In this document: in pieces, positions 1-8,517 of the stretch
Numbering within the stretch: position 1 is the stretch's first letter
Layout: each line of letters opens with the position of its first letter
Origin: Spirilliplanes yamanashiensis
GTDB lineage: Bacteria > Actinomycetota > Actinomycetes > Mycobacteriales > Micromonosporaceae
Length of the DNA stretch: 64,000 nt
NCBI RefSeq assembly: GCF_016863475.1
Contig: NZ_BOOY01000005.1
Coordinates: 62,001 to 126,000, forward strand
Direction: 5' to 3'
Made by a program: the position numbers and the translations under genes
Notes under the pieces: model-generated
The model's database searches: none
The model's input: the letters and a program-made list of their open reading frames with translations, nothing else
Told to the model about the DNA's origin: nothing

Positions 1-710
<710 letters not shown>

Positions 711-718
711 GAGGCGCA

Positions 719-724
719 AGCGTA
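719..724 (-). promoter_or_regulatory. Predicted -10 element (TACGCT) of a leaderless promoter for the GNAT gene
   Basis: On the minus strand TACGCT lies 8 nt before the ATG at 710. A TANNNT hexamer at this spacing puts the transcription start at or within a base or two of the start codon. Prediction from sequence only. Confidence 0.4.
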
Positions 725-741
725 CGGACAGGGAGGCGGCG

Positions 742-1911
742 ATGAGCAGGCGGGACCGCGCCCTGCTGCTCGCCGGGGCCACCGTGGCGGCCGCCGCGCT
801 GACCTGGTTCGCCACCATCTGGCACGCCTTCTTCGACCTGAGCATCTACGACGGCGCGGTGAGCTACTGGCTGCGCGACGGCGGGATGATCTACGACTGG
901 CTGCGGCTGGAGAGCCGCTACGGGTTCACCTACCCGCCGTTCGCGGCGTTCCTGATGGCGCCCATGGCGTACCTGCCGTGGCCGCTGGTCATCGTCGTCG
1001 CGTGCGTGGCGACGGTGGTGACCACGGCGCTGATCGTGTGGTGGGTGTTCGGGCCCGCCATCCGGCGGCACGGCCGGCCCCCGGCGTTCATGGCCGCGCT
1101 GACCCTGCTGGCCGTGGCCGTGTTCGAGCCGATGCGCGAGACGTTCGTCTTCGGCCAGGTGAACACGCTGCTGCTCGCCGTCGTGGCCGCCGACCTGCTG
1201 TTCCTGGTGGCCCGCGGCAGCCGCTGGGCGGGCGTCGGCGTCGGCCTGGCGATGGCGGTGAAGCTGACGCCCGGCGTGTTCCTGCTCTGGCTGCTGGTCA
1301 CCCGGCGCTGGCGGGCGGCCGCCGTCGCCACCGGCACGGCCGCCGCCGCGACGCTGCTGGCCGCCGCGGCCGCCCCCGACATGTCCCGCGAGTTCTGGAC
1401 CTCGGCGATCTTCGACACCAACCGGGTCGGCACCCTCGCCTTCGTGTCGAACCAGTCGCTGCAGGGCGTCGTGGCCCGCCTGTCGCCCGCCGCGTCGCCG
1501 GTGTGGGGGCTGCTGCTGGCCGCGGCCGCCCTGGCGGTGTGGGCGTGGCGGGTGCGCCGCGCCGACGTGCCGGCCGGGCTGGCCCTGACCGGGGTGCTCG
1601 GCTGCCTGGTCAGCCCGGTCACCTGGGTGCACCACCTGGTCTGGCTGCTGCCCGCGTTCCTGCTGGTGGTCGAGCGGGGGCTGGGCGGCGAGCGGCGGCT
1701 GCTGTGGTTCGCGGGCGTCTCGTGGGCGCTGATGTGCAGCCGGGTGGTGTGGATCTGGGAGCGCAACCCGGCCGGGCCGGTCGGGTTCCTCGGCAGCAAC
1801 CTGTACGTGTGGATCAGCGTGGCGCTGCTGTTCCTCGTCCCGCCGCGGCGCGGCGCCGGACTGTCGGACCGGGCCGGTACGGTGCGGGCGTGGGCGTACC
1901 CGAGGAACTGA
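742..1911 (+). CDS. GT87-type polyprenol-phosphate-mannose-dependent alpha-1,2-mannosyltransferase-like membrane protein
   Basis: A 389-residue polytopic protein with roughly ten hydrophobic segments, a first loop with an acidic [11 protein letters not shown] segment and a FTYPPF motif, and a later [12 protein letters not shown] segment. This pattern fits the DUF2029/GT87 family of membrane mannosyltransferases, which use polyprenyl-phosphate mannose to elongate lipomannan-type glycans on the outer face of the membrane. The start at ATG 742 is set by the GGAGG at 732-736; an in-frame ATG at 709 lacks such a site. The next gene begins inside its 3' end (GTG 1890), suggesting co-transcription. 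Acceptor and product are unknown. Confidence 0.75.
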   Translation: MSRRDRALLLAGATVAAAALTWFATIWHAFFDLSIYDGAVSYWLRDGGMIYDWLRLESRYGFTYPPFAAFLMAPMAYLPWPLVIVVACVATVVTTALIVWWVFGPAIRRHGRPPAFMAALTLLAVAVFEPMRETFVFGQVNTLLLAVVAADLLFLVARGSRWAGVGVGLAMAVKLTPGVFLLWLLVTRRWRAAAVATGTAAAATLLAAAAAPDMSREFWTSAIFDTNRVGTLAFVSNQSLQGVVARLSPAASPVWGLLLAAAALAVWAWRVRRADVPAGLALTGVLGCLVSPVTWVHHLVWLLPAFLLVVERGLGGERRLLWFAGVSWALMCSRVVWIWERNPAGPVGFLGSNLYVWISVALLFLVPPRRGAGLSDRAGTVRAWAYPRN

Positions 1912-3119
1912 GCATCCCGCAGGCCCGGCGCGTGGCGCTCGCCGCGCAGGGGTTCACCGACCCCCGGCCCACCGGCGCGGTCACCGTCCGGCACCTGCGC
2001 CGGGTGCTGAGCCGGGTCGGCCTCCTCCAGATCGACTCGGTCAACGTGCTCCAGCGCACCCACTACCTGCCGCTCTACAGCCGCCTGGGTCCCTACCCCA
2101 CGGCGCTGCTCGACCGGGCGTCGCACACCGCGCCGCGCGAGCTGTTCGAGTACTGGGGCCACGTCGCCTCGCTCATCCCTGTCGAGCTGCAGCCGGCGCT
2201 GCGCTGGCGGATGGCGGCCGCCGCCACCGAGGCGTGGGGCAACATGCGGAGCATCGCCCGCGAGAAGCCCGAGCTGGTGTCGTGGGTGCTCGCCGAGGTC
2301 GCCGCGCGCGGGCCGCTCACGGCCGCCGCCATCGAGCACGACGCCCCCCGCCCCACCGGCAACTGGGGGTGGAACTGGTCCGAGGTCAAGCAGGCGCTCG
2401 AATACCTCTTCTGGTCCGGCCAGGTCACGGCGGCCGGGCGCACCACCGCTTTCGAGCGGCGCTACGACCTGCCCGAGCGGGTGCTGCCCGCCGCGGTGCT
2501 GGCCGAGCCCACGCCCGAGCCCGCCGACGCCTACCGGCGGCTCGTCGAGGTGTCGGCGCGGTGCCTGGGCGTGGCCGCCGAGTTCGAGCTGCGCGACTAC
2601 TTCCGGCTGCCCGTGGCGGCGACCCGCACGGCCGTCGCCGAGCTGACCGAGCAGGGGGTGCTGACGCCGGTGCGGGTGCGCGGCTGGCAGAAGCCCGCCT
2701 GGCTGCACCGCGACGCCCGGCTGCCGCGCCGGGTGGCGGCGCGCACGCTGGTCAGCCCGTTCGACCCGATCGTGTGGGAGCGGGCGCGCACCGAGCGGCT
2801 GTTCGACTTCACCTACCGCATCGAGATCTACGTCCCGGCGCCGCAGCGGCAGTTCGGCTACTACGTGCTGCCGTTCCTGCTCGGCGACCGGTTCGCCGCC
2901 CGGGTCGACCTCAAGGCCGACCGGCGCGCGGGCGTGCTGCGGGTGCCGGCGGCCTGGGCCGAGCCCGGCGCCGATGCCGGCCACACGTCCGAGCAGCTCG
3001 CCGCCGAGCTGCACCGGCTGGCCGGGTGGCTCGGGCTGGGCGAGGTGGCGGCGCCCGAACGGGGCGACCTGGCGCGCCCCCTGGCGGACGCGCTGGCGAG
3101 CCCCGCGCGTGTACCGTGA
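1890..3119 (+). CDS. YcaQ-like winged-helix DNA glycosylase (HTH_42 family)
   Basis: A 409-residue protein of the HTH_42 superfamily (AlkZ/YcaQ). The motif Q47-I48-D49 within [17 protein letters not shown] matches the Q-x-D catalytic signature of YcaQ-type enzymes rather than the Q-x-Q of AlkZ. Family members unhook alkylated bases or interstrand crosslinks from DNA; some AlkZ homologues protect producers of DNA-damaging natural products. Other family hallmarks are [10 protein letters not shown] near residue 87 and SPFDPIVW near residue 291. The GTG at 1890 is the most likely start (22-bp overlap with the membrane protein gene) because similarity begins immediately after it. No biosynthetic cluster is adjacent, so a housekeeping repair role is more likely than self-resistance. 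Confidence 0.8.
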   Translation: MGVPEELSIPQARRVALAAQGFTDPRPTGAVTVRHLRRVLSRVGLLQIDSVNVLQRTHYLPLYSRLGPYPTALLDRASHTAPRELFEYWGHVASLIPVELQPALRWRMAAAATEAWGNMRSIAREKPELVSWVLAEVAARGPLTAAAIEHDAPRPTGNWGWNWSEVKQALEYLFWSGQVTAAGRTTAFERRYDLPERVLPAAVLAEPTPEPADAYRRLVEVSARCLGVAAEFELRDYFRLPVAATRTAVAELTEQGVLTPVRVRGWQKPAWLHRDARLPRRVAARTLVSPFDPIVWERARTERLFDFTYRIEIYVPAPQRQFGYYVLPFLLGDRFAARVDLKADRRAGVLRVPAAWAEPGADAGHTSEQLAAELHRLAGWLGLGEVAAPERGDLARPLADALASPARVP

Positions 3120-3124
3120 CGGTC

Positions 3125-3619
3125 ATGACCGGCGTGACCGAACAGGCCCCCTGGGCGCCCCCGCCGGCGCGGCCCGACGCCTTCACCCGGCTCACCGACC
3201 GCCTCCTGCGGCGCACCCCGCTGTGGCTGGCCCCGGCGGCGGTCCTCGGCTGCATGGGCGCGGCCACCGCCTACACGCTGGTCAGCGACCCCACCGACGC
3301 CTCGGCGGGCGACCTGCCCACCTGCCTGCTGAAATACACGACCGGCTTCGTGTGCCCGGGCTGCGGCGGCACCCGCGCGTTCTTCTACCTGCTGCACGCC
3401 GACCTGCCCGCCGCCGCCCGGCACCACCTGGTGTTCGTGTTCGCGGTGCCGTTCCTGCTCTACCTCTACGCGGCGTGGGCGGGCCGGCGGGTGTTCGGCT
3501 GGCGGCTGCCCGAGCTGCGGCTCACCGGCACCACCCTGGCGATCTTCATGGGCGTGTGGGGCGTGTGGAGCGTCCTGCGCAACCTGCCGTGGGCGCCGTT
3601 CACGTGGTTCATGGTCTGA
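3125..3619 (+). CDS. DUF2752 membrane protein
   Basis: A 164-residue protein with about three transmembrane segments and the DUF2752 hallmark CPGCGGTRA (residues 77-85) following a YTTGFV strand. The family has no established biochemical function. The ATG at 3125 follows the upstream stop by 5 nt; an alternative GTG at 3116 would overlap that stop. Tight spacing suggests it belongs to the preceding transcription unit. Confidence 0.8.
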   Translation: MTGVTEQAPWAPPPARPDAFTRLTDRLLRRTPLWLAPAAVLGCMGAATAYTLVSDPTDASAGDLPTCLLKYTTGFVCPGCGGTRAFFYLLHADLPAAARHHLVFVFAVPFLLYLYAAWAGRRVFGWRLPELRLTGTTLAIFMGVWGVWSVLRNLPWAPFTWFMV

Positions 3620-3675
3620 GCCACCACTTCGCGGGTGGACCGCCCGCGGCGCGGCGGCCCGTCCGGGTCGTCCGC

Positions 3676-3681
3676 TAGGTT
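3676..3681 (+). promoter_or_regulatory. Predicted -10 (TAGGTT) of a leaderless dapA promoter
   Basis: TAGGTT ends 7 nt before the dapA ATG at 3689, and there is no Shine-Dalgarno sequence in between. Confidence 0.4.
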
Positions 3682-3688
3682 GTCACTC

Positions 3689-4609
3689 ATGACGCACGAC
3701 CACCCCGGCCGCCCCTTCGGACGGCTGATCACGGCCATGGTGAGCCCGTTCTCCCCGGACGGCGCGCTGGACGTCGAGGGCGCGAGCCGGCTCGCCACCT
3801 ACCTGGTGGACGTGCAGCGCAACGACGCCCTCGTCGTCAACGGCACCACCGGCGAGTCGCCGACCACCACGGACGCGGAGAAGGAGACCCTGATCCGCGC
3901 CGTCGTCGAGGCCGTCGGCGACCGGGCCAAGGTGGTGGCGGGCGTCGGCACCAACGACACCCGGCACACCACCGAGCTGGCCCGCGCCGCGGAGAAGGCG
4001 GGCGCGCACGGCCTGCTGGTCGTCACGCCGTACTACTCCAAGCCGCCGCAGGCGGGCATCCTCGCGCACTTCACCACGGTCGCGGACGCCACCGCCCTGC
4101 CGGTCATGCTCTACGACATCCCGCACCGCGCCGGCGTCCCGATCGCCACCGAGACCCTGGTCCGGGCGGCGGAGCACGAGCGCATCGTCGCGGTGAAGGA
4201 CGCCAAGGGCGACCTGACCGGCACCTCGTGGGTGACGGCCCGCACCGACCTCGCGTTCTACTCCGGCGACGACGCCGGCACCCTGCCGATGCTCGCCATC
4301 GGCGGCGTGGGCGTCGTCGGCACCTCCACCCATTTCACCGGCGCCGGCACCCACGACATGATCACCGCCTTCGAGCGCGGCGACGTGGCGACGGCCCGCA
4401 CCCTGCACCGCCGGCTGCTCCCGCTCTACGACGGCATCTTCCGCAGCCAGGGCGTCGTCCTGGTCAAGGCGGGCCTGCGCGTGCTCGGCCTGCCCGGCGG
4501 GCCCGTGCGGCCCCCGCAGGTCGACGCGACCGACGCCGAGACCGCCCAGCTGCTCGCGGACGCCGAGGCGGCGGGGCTGCCCCTGAACAAGGAGAACCTC
4601 AACCAGTGA
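3689..4609 (+). CDS. dapA: 4-hydroxy-tetrahydrodipicolinate synthase
   Basis: A 306-residue TIM-barrel aldolase that condenses pyruvate with aspartate semialdehyde at the entry to diaminopimelate/lysine synthesis. Visible signatures are GTTGES (residues 52-57), the catalytic tyrosine in LYDIPHRAG (Y142) and the Schiff-base lysine in VAVKDAKGD (K170), plus VVTPYYSKPP. The length is normal for the family. The ATG at 3689 is preferred because the predicted -10 places the transcript start on it. Its stop overlaps the GTG of the RNase J gene (GTGA), the same dapA-rnj pairing seen in mycobacteria and Streptomyces. The thyX gene found beside dapA in mycobacteria is absent here. Confidence 0.95.
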   Translation: MTHDHPGRPFGRLITAMVSPFSPDGALDVEGASRLATYLVDVQRNDALVVNGTTGESPTTTDAEKETLIRAVVEAVGDRAKVVAGVGTNDTRHTTELARAAEKAGAHGLLVVTPYYSKPPQAGILAHFTTVADATALPVMLYDIPHRAGVPIATETLVRAAEHERIVAVKDAKGDLTGTSWVTARTDLAFYSGDDAGTLPMLAIGGVGVVGTSTHFTGAGTHDMITAFERGDVATARTLHRRLLPLYDGIFRSQGVVLVKAGLRVLGLPGGPVRPPQVDATDAETAQLLADAEAAGLPLNKENLNQ

Positions 4610-6294
4610 CCCAGGCCCACATCGAGCTGTCGCCGCCGCCCCCGCTGCCCGAGGGCGCCCTGCGCATCATCCCGCTCGGCGGGCTCGGCGCGATCGGCCG
4701 CAACATGACGGTCTTCGAGTACGACGGCAAGCTGCTGATCGTCGACTGCGGGGTGCTGTTCCCCGACGTCGACCAGCCCGGCGTCGACCTGATCCTGCCC
4801 GACTTCGAGCCGATCCTGGACCGGCTCGGCGACGTGCAGGCGATCGTGCTGACCCACGGTCACGAGGACCACATCGGCGCGGTGCCGTACCTGCTCGCCC
4901 ACAAGCCCGACATCCCGCTGGTCGGCTCGCAGTTCACGCTGGCGCTCGTCGAGGCGAAGCTGGCCGAGCGGCGCATCGACCCGTACACGCTGACGGTGAA
5001 GGAGGGCCGGCGCGAGCAGCTCGGCCCGTTCGAGTGCGAGTTCTTCGCGGTCAACCACTCGATCCCGGACGCGCTCGCCGTGGCGATCCGCACCCCGGCC
5101 GGCCTGGTGCTGCACACCGGCGACTTCAAGATGGACCAGGTGCCGCTCGACGGCCGCATCACCGACCTGGCCGGCTTCGCCCGGCTGGGCGCGGAGGGCG
5201 TCGACCTGCTGCTGAGCGACTCGACGAACGCGGAGATCCCCGGCTTCGTCACGCCCGAGCGCGACATCGGCCCGGTCCTCGACTCGATCTTCTCCAAGGC
5301 GCGCGGCCGCATCATCGTGGCCAGCTTCGCCTCGCACGTGCACCGGGTGCAGCAGGTGCTCGACTCGGCGTACGAGTACGACCGCAAGGTGGCCCTGATC
5401 GGCCGCTCGATGGTCCGCAACATGGGCATCGCCCGCGACCTGGGCCTGCTGCGCATCCCGGACGGCCTGGTGGTCGGCCTCGACGAGGCGACGTCGCTGC
5501 CGCCGGACGAGATCGTCTTCATGTCGACGGGGTCGCAGGGCGAGCCGATGAGCGCCCTGGGCCGCATGTCGACCGGCGACCACCGGCACATCACGATCGC
5601 GCCGGGCGACACGGTCGTGCTGGCCAGCTCGCTGGTGCCGGGCAACGAGACGTCGGTCTACCGGGTCATCAACCAGCTCGCCCGCGCGGGCGCCACGGTC
5701 ATCCACAAGGACACCGCCAAGGTGCACGTGTCGGGCCACTCGCCCGCCGGCGAGCTGCTCTACCTGCTGAACGTGGTGCGCCCGTCCAACCTGATGCCGG
5801 TGCACGGCGAGTGGCGGCACCTGCGCGCCCACGCCCGCCTCGGCGTCGAGTCGGGCGTGCCCACCGAGAACGTGGTGCTGTGCGAGGACGGCGACGTCGT
5901 CGACCTGGTCGAGGGCCACGCCCGGCTGGTCGGGCACGTCAAGAGCCGCTACGTGTTCGTCGACGGCCTCGCGGTCGGCGACGTCGGCGAGTCCCTGCTG
6001 ACCGAGCGCAAGATCCTCGGCGACGGCGGCTTCGTGACGGCGACCGTGGTCATCGACTCGGTGACGGGCAAGGTGGTCGCCGGGCCGACGATCTCGGCGA
6101 AGGGCTTCAGCGAGGACCCGGAGGCGTTCAACCCGGTCATCCCGCTCATCACGGCCGCCCTCGACCGCGCCGCCGACGACGGCATCACCGACCCGCACCA
6201 GCTCCAGCAGCTGATGCGGCGCACCGTGGGCCGGTGGGTGAACGACGCGTACCGGCGCCGGCCCATGATCGTCCCGACCGTCGTCGAGGTTTAG
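4606..6294 (+). CDS. rnj: Ribonuclease J
   Basis: A 562-residue metallo-beta-lactamase/beta-CASP ribonuclease for mRNA decay and rRNA processing. The zinc motif HGHEDH is at residues 84-89, with LHTGDFK and LLLSDSTNAE following, then the beta-CASP segments (ASFASHVHRVQQ, STGSQGEP) and the VSGHSPAGE and MPVHGEW motifs. The GTG start at 4606 overlaps the dapA stop by 4 nt, implying translational coupling. The region also encodes RNase Y, so both main decay endonuclease systems of Gram-positives occur in this window. Confidence 0.95.
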   Translation: MTQAHIELSPPPPLPEGALRIIPLGGLGAIGRNMTVFEYDGKLLIVDCGVLFPDVDQPGVDLILPDFEPILDRLGDVQAIVLTHGHEDHIGAVPYLLAHKPDIPLVGSQFTLALVEAKLAERRIDPYTLTVKEGRREQLGPFECEFFAVNHSIPDALAVAIRTPAGLVLHTGDFKMDQVPLDGRITDLAGFARLGAEGVDLLLSDSTNAEIPGFVTPERDIGPVLDSIFSKARGRIIVASFASHVHRVQQVLDSAYEYDRKVALIGRSMVRNMGIARDLGLLRIPDGLVVGLDEATSLPPDEIVFMSTGSQGEPMSALGRMSTGDHRHITIAPGDTVVLASSLVPGNETSVYRVINQLARAGATVIHKDTAKVHVSGHSPAGELLYLLNVVRPSNLMPVHGEWRHLRAHARLGVESGVPTENVVLCEDGDVVDLVEGHARLVGHVKSRYVFVDGLAVGDVGESLLTERKILGDGGFVTATVVIDSVTGKVVAGPTISAKGFSEDPEAFNPVIPLITAALDRAADDGITDPHQLQQLMRRTVGRWVNDAYRRRPMIVPTVVEV

Positions 6295-6383
6295 GGATCG
6301 AGTTCGTTCAACTATTTCCGGGACCCATCCGTATCTCCCGGCACGGCGCCTCGTTGGCGCGCGGCCGATGAGGGGAGCAGCGG

Positions 6384-7979
6384 ATGCAGCGGAAACGGAT
6401 CATCACGGTGGCGGCCATGGTGACCGTGGCGGGCACGGCGGTGGCGTTGACGCTGCCGGCGGTCGCTGACACCCGATCGGAGCCGGAGCGCCCGGCGCGG
6501 GCCGAGTCCGCGCCGGGCGACCTGTCGCCGGACATCCTGTCGGCGATGCGGCGCTCGCGCGGCGTGGACGCCGACACCGCGCGGACCCTGCTGCAGCGCA
6601 GCACCTGGGCGGCGCGCACGACCCGGAGCCTGGCGGCCACCACCGGCGCCGCGTACGCGGGCTCGTGGCTGGCCCAGGACGGCATGACCCTGAACGTGGC
6701 GGTGACGGACGCCGCCGCCGCGGACGAGGTGCGCCAGGCGGGCGCCACCCCGAAGCTGGTGGACCGCAGCGAGCACGAGCTCGACCGGGTGAAGGCTGCC
6801 CTCGACGGCAACGCCACCCGCGCCGACCGCGACCTGCCCGGCTGGTACGTCGACCCGGCCACGAACGCCGTGGTGATCCTGGCGGCGCCGGGTGACGGCG
6901 ACCGGGCGCGGGCGCTGGCCGACCGGGCGGGCGTCCCGGCGGACGCCGTACGGGTCCGGACCACCCGGGCGCAGCCGCGCACGTTCGCCGAGGTGGACGG
7001 CGGCGACGGCTACCTCATCGACAACGAGTTCCGCTGCTCGGTCGGCTTCGCCGTCGAGGGCGGCTACGTCACCGCCGGGCACTGCGGCCGTCCCGGCTCG
7101 TCGACGTCCGACCTGAACGGCGAGGAGACCGGCGAGTTCGTGGCGTCGGTGTTCCCGGGCACCGCGGACGCGGGCGTCGTGGCCGCCGTCGACGAGACGG
7201 TCCTGCGGCCGGTCGTGGTGACCGACAACGGCGAGGTGCCGGTGGCGGGCAGCGACGAGGCCCCGGTCGGCGCGGCGGTCTGCCGCACCGGCGACACCAC
7301 GGGCACCGAGTGCGGCCGGATCACCTCGAAGAACCAGACGGTGAACTACCCGGAGGGTTCGGTCAGCGGCCTCACCGGCACGGACGTGTGCGCCGAGGGC
7401 GGCGACTCGGGCGGCCCGTGGCTGTCCGGCGACCAGGCCCAGGGCGTGACGTCCGGCGGCTCCGGCGACTGCGGCGCGAACCGCGACATCGCGGAGACGT
7501 TCTTCCAGCCGGTCAACGAGATCCTCACCGACAACGACCTGACCCTGCTGACCACCGGCAACGCGGGCGGCGGCGACAACGGCGGCGGCCAGGAGGAGGG
7601 CGACGGCGGCGGCCAGGAGGAGGGCGACGGCGGCGGCCAGGAGGAGGGCGGCGGCCAGGACGAGCAGGTCGACTGCACCGGTCTCGCGGCCGGCCGGCAG
7701 GGCACCCTCGGCCGCGGCGACCGCCGCGACGTCGAGCCCGACAACCTGTTCTTCCGCGCCACGGCCGGCACCCAGGTGGCCTGCCTCGACGTGCCCGACG
7801 GCGCGCAGTTCGGCCTCGCCCTGCAGCGCTTCACCGGCGACGGCTTCCAGACCGTGGCGGAGAGCACCGGCCCCGGCGACCGGACGCTGAGCTTCGCCGG
7901 ACCCGCCGGCACCTACCGGTACGAGATCACCCGCACCGCCGGGTCGGGCGCCTGGACGCTCGGCTTCGACATCCGCTGA
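6384..7979 (+). CDS. Secreted S1 (streptogrisin-type) serine protease with C-terminal domain
   Basis: A 531-residue secreted protein. It starts with a signal peptide (residues 1 to about 29, ending near AVAD), then an alpha-lytic-type propeptide of about 170 residues. The chymotrypsin-like domain has TAGHC (His near 231), an Asp in TADAGVV (near 260) and GDSGGPW (Ser near 342). A Gly/Gln/Glu linker (about 400-428, encoded by a 24-bp tandem repeat) joins a beta-rich C-terminal domain of about 100 residues resembling pre-peptidase C-terminal domains. The start ATG 6384 follows a GGGGAGC site. The double hairpin downstream marks it as a monocistronic unit. Target proteins are unknown. Confidence 0.88.
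   Translation: MQRKRIITVAAMVTVAGTAVALTLPAVADTRSEPERPARAESAPGDLSPDILSAMRRSRGVDADTARTLLQRSTWAARTTRSLAATTGAAYAGSWLAQDGMTLNVAVTDAAAADEVRQAGATPKLVDRSEHELDRVKAALDGNATRADRDLPGWYVDPATNAVVILAAPGDGDRARALADRAGVPADAVRVRTTRAQPRTFAEVDGGDGYLIDNEFRCSVGFAVEGGYVTAGHCGRPGSSTSDLNGEETGEFVASVFPGTADAGVVAAVDETVLRPVVVTDNGEVPVAGSDEAPVGAAVCRTGDTTGTECGRITSKNQTVNYPEGSVSGLTGTDVCAEGGDSGGPWLSGDQAQGVTSGGSGDCGANRDIAETFFQPVNEILTDNDLTLLTTGNAGGGDNGGGQEEGDGGGQEEGDGGGQEEGGGQDEQVDCTGLAAGRQGTLGRGDRRDVEPDNLFFRATAGTQVACLDVPDGAQFGLALQRFTGDGFQTVAESTGPGDRTLSFAGPAGTYRYEITRTAGSGAWTLGFDIR
7581..7660 (+). repeat. 24-bp tandem repeat encoding the protease linker
   Basis: About 2.7 copies of a 24-bp unit (starts at 7581, 7605, 7629) encode a repeated eight-residue GGGQEEGD linker between the catalytic and C-terminal domains. 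The copies are nearly identical, so copy number may vary between strains. Confidence 0.75.
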
Positions 7980-7985
7980 CGGGCT

Positions 7986-8022
7986 CCCGCCGGTCCCCGG
8001 GGCACAGCCGGGGACCGGCGGG
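7986..8022 (+). terminator. Strong hairpin terminator after the S1 protease gene
   Basis: A perfect 15-bp GC-rich stem (7986-8000 paired with 8008-8022) with a 7-nt loop starts 7 bp after the stop codon. There is no U tract, as is common for actinobacterial terminators. Confidence 0.75.
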
Positions 8023-8027
8023 GTCAG

Positions 8028-8067
8028 CGACGCCCGCGCCGCCTTCCTCCGACCGGCGCGGGCGTCG
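8028..8067 (+). terminator. Second hairpin in tandem after the protease gene
   Basis: A second perfect 13-bp stem (8028-8040 with 8055-8067) with a 14-nt loop follows the first by 5 bp, making a tandem terminator that insulates the next promoter at 8086. Confidence 0.6.
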
Positions 8068-8085
8068 CCGCATGTCCGGGCCCGT

Positions 8086-8091
8086 TACCCT
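8086..8091 (+). promoter_or_regulatory. Predicted -10 (TACCCT) of a leaderless promoter
   Basis: TACCCT ends 6 nt before the GTG at 8098 of the DUF2784 gene. Confidence 0.4.
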
Positions 8092-8097
8092 GCCTGC

Positions 8098-8478
8098 GTG
8101 GGTTTCCGGGTGCTGACGGTGCTGGTCGTCGCGGCGCACTTCGCCTTCCTGGCGTACGTGCTGCTGGGCGGCTTCCTGGCGTACCGGTGGCCGCGCACCG
8201 TCTGGCCGCACCTGGTGGCCGTGGCGTGGATCGTGCTCATCGTGGTGGCCAGCCTCGACTGCCCGCTGACCTACCTGGAGCACTGGGCGCGGCGGCAGGC
8301 GGGGGAGGTGGGCCCGTTCGCCGGGTTCATCGACCGCTACGTCGCCGGGGTGCTGTTCCCGGCCGCGTTCGAGCCCGTCGCGTACGGGCTGATGCTGACC
8401 GTGGTGGCGCTGTCCTGGGCCGGCCTGGCGTGGCGGCGCCGTTCATCGATGGAGCGGCCACGCCCGACACGGCGGTGA
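8098..8478 (+). CDS. DUF2784 membrane protein
   Basis: A 126-residue integral membrane protein with three to four hydrophobic helices. The DCPLTYLEHWAR segment in the middle is the hallmark of DUF2784, whose function is unknown. The GTG at 8098 is supported by a TACCCT hexamer 6 nt upstream. It sits between two transcription units, with ftsK starting 40 bp later from its own predicted promoter. Confidence 0.8.
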   Translation: MGFRVLTVLVVAAHFAFLAYVLLGGFLAYRWPRTVWPHLVAVAWIVLIVVASLDCPLTYLEHWARRQAGEVGPFAGFIDRYVAGVLFPAAFEPVAYGLMLTVVALSWAGLAWRRRSSMERPRPTRR

Positions 8479-8505
8479 ATGCGAGGAATCGTCGCGCCGC
8501 GCCGT

Positions 8506-8511
8506 TACGGT
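8506..8511 (+). promoter_or_regulatory. Predicted -10 (TACGGT) of a leaderless ftsK promoter
   Basis: TACGGT ends 6 nt before the ftsK ATG at 8518. The upstream AGGAATCGTC at 8484-8493 recurs at a similar distance before the -10 of the CNNM leader (42087-42096). Confidence 0.4.
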
Positions 8512-8517
8512 GGTCCC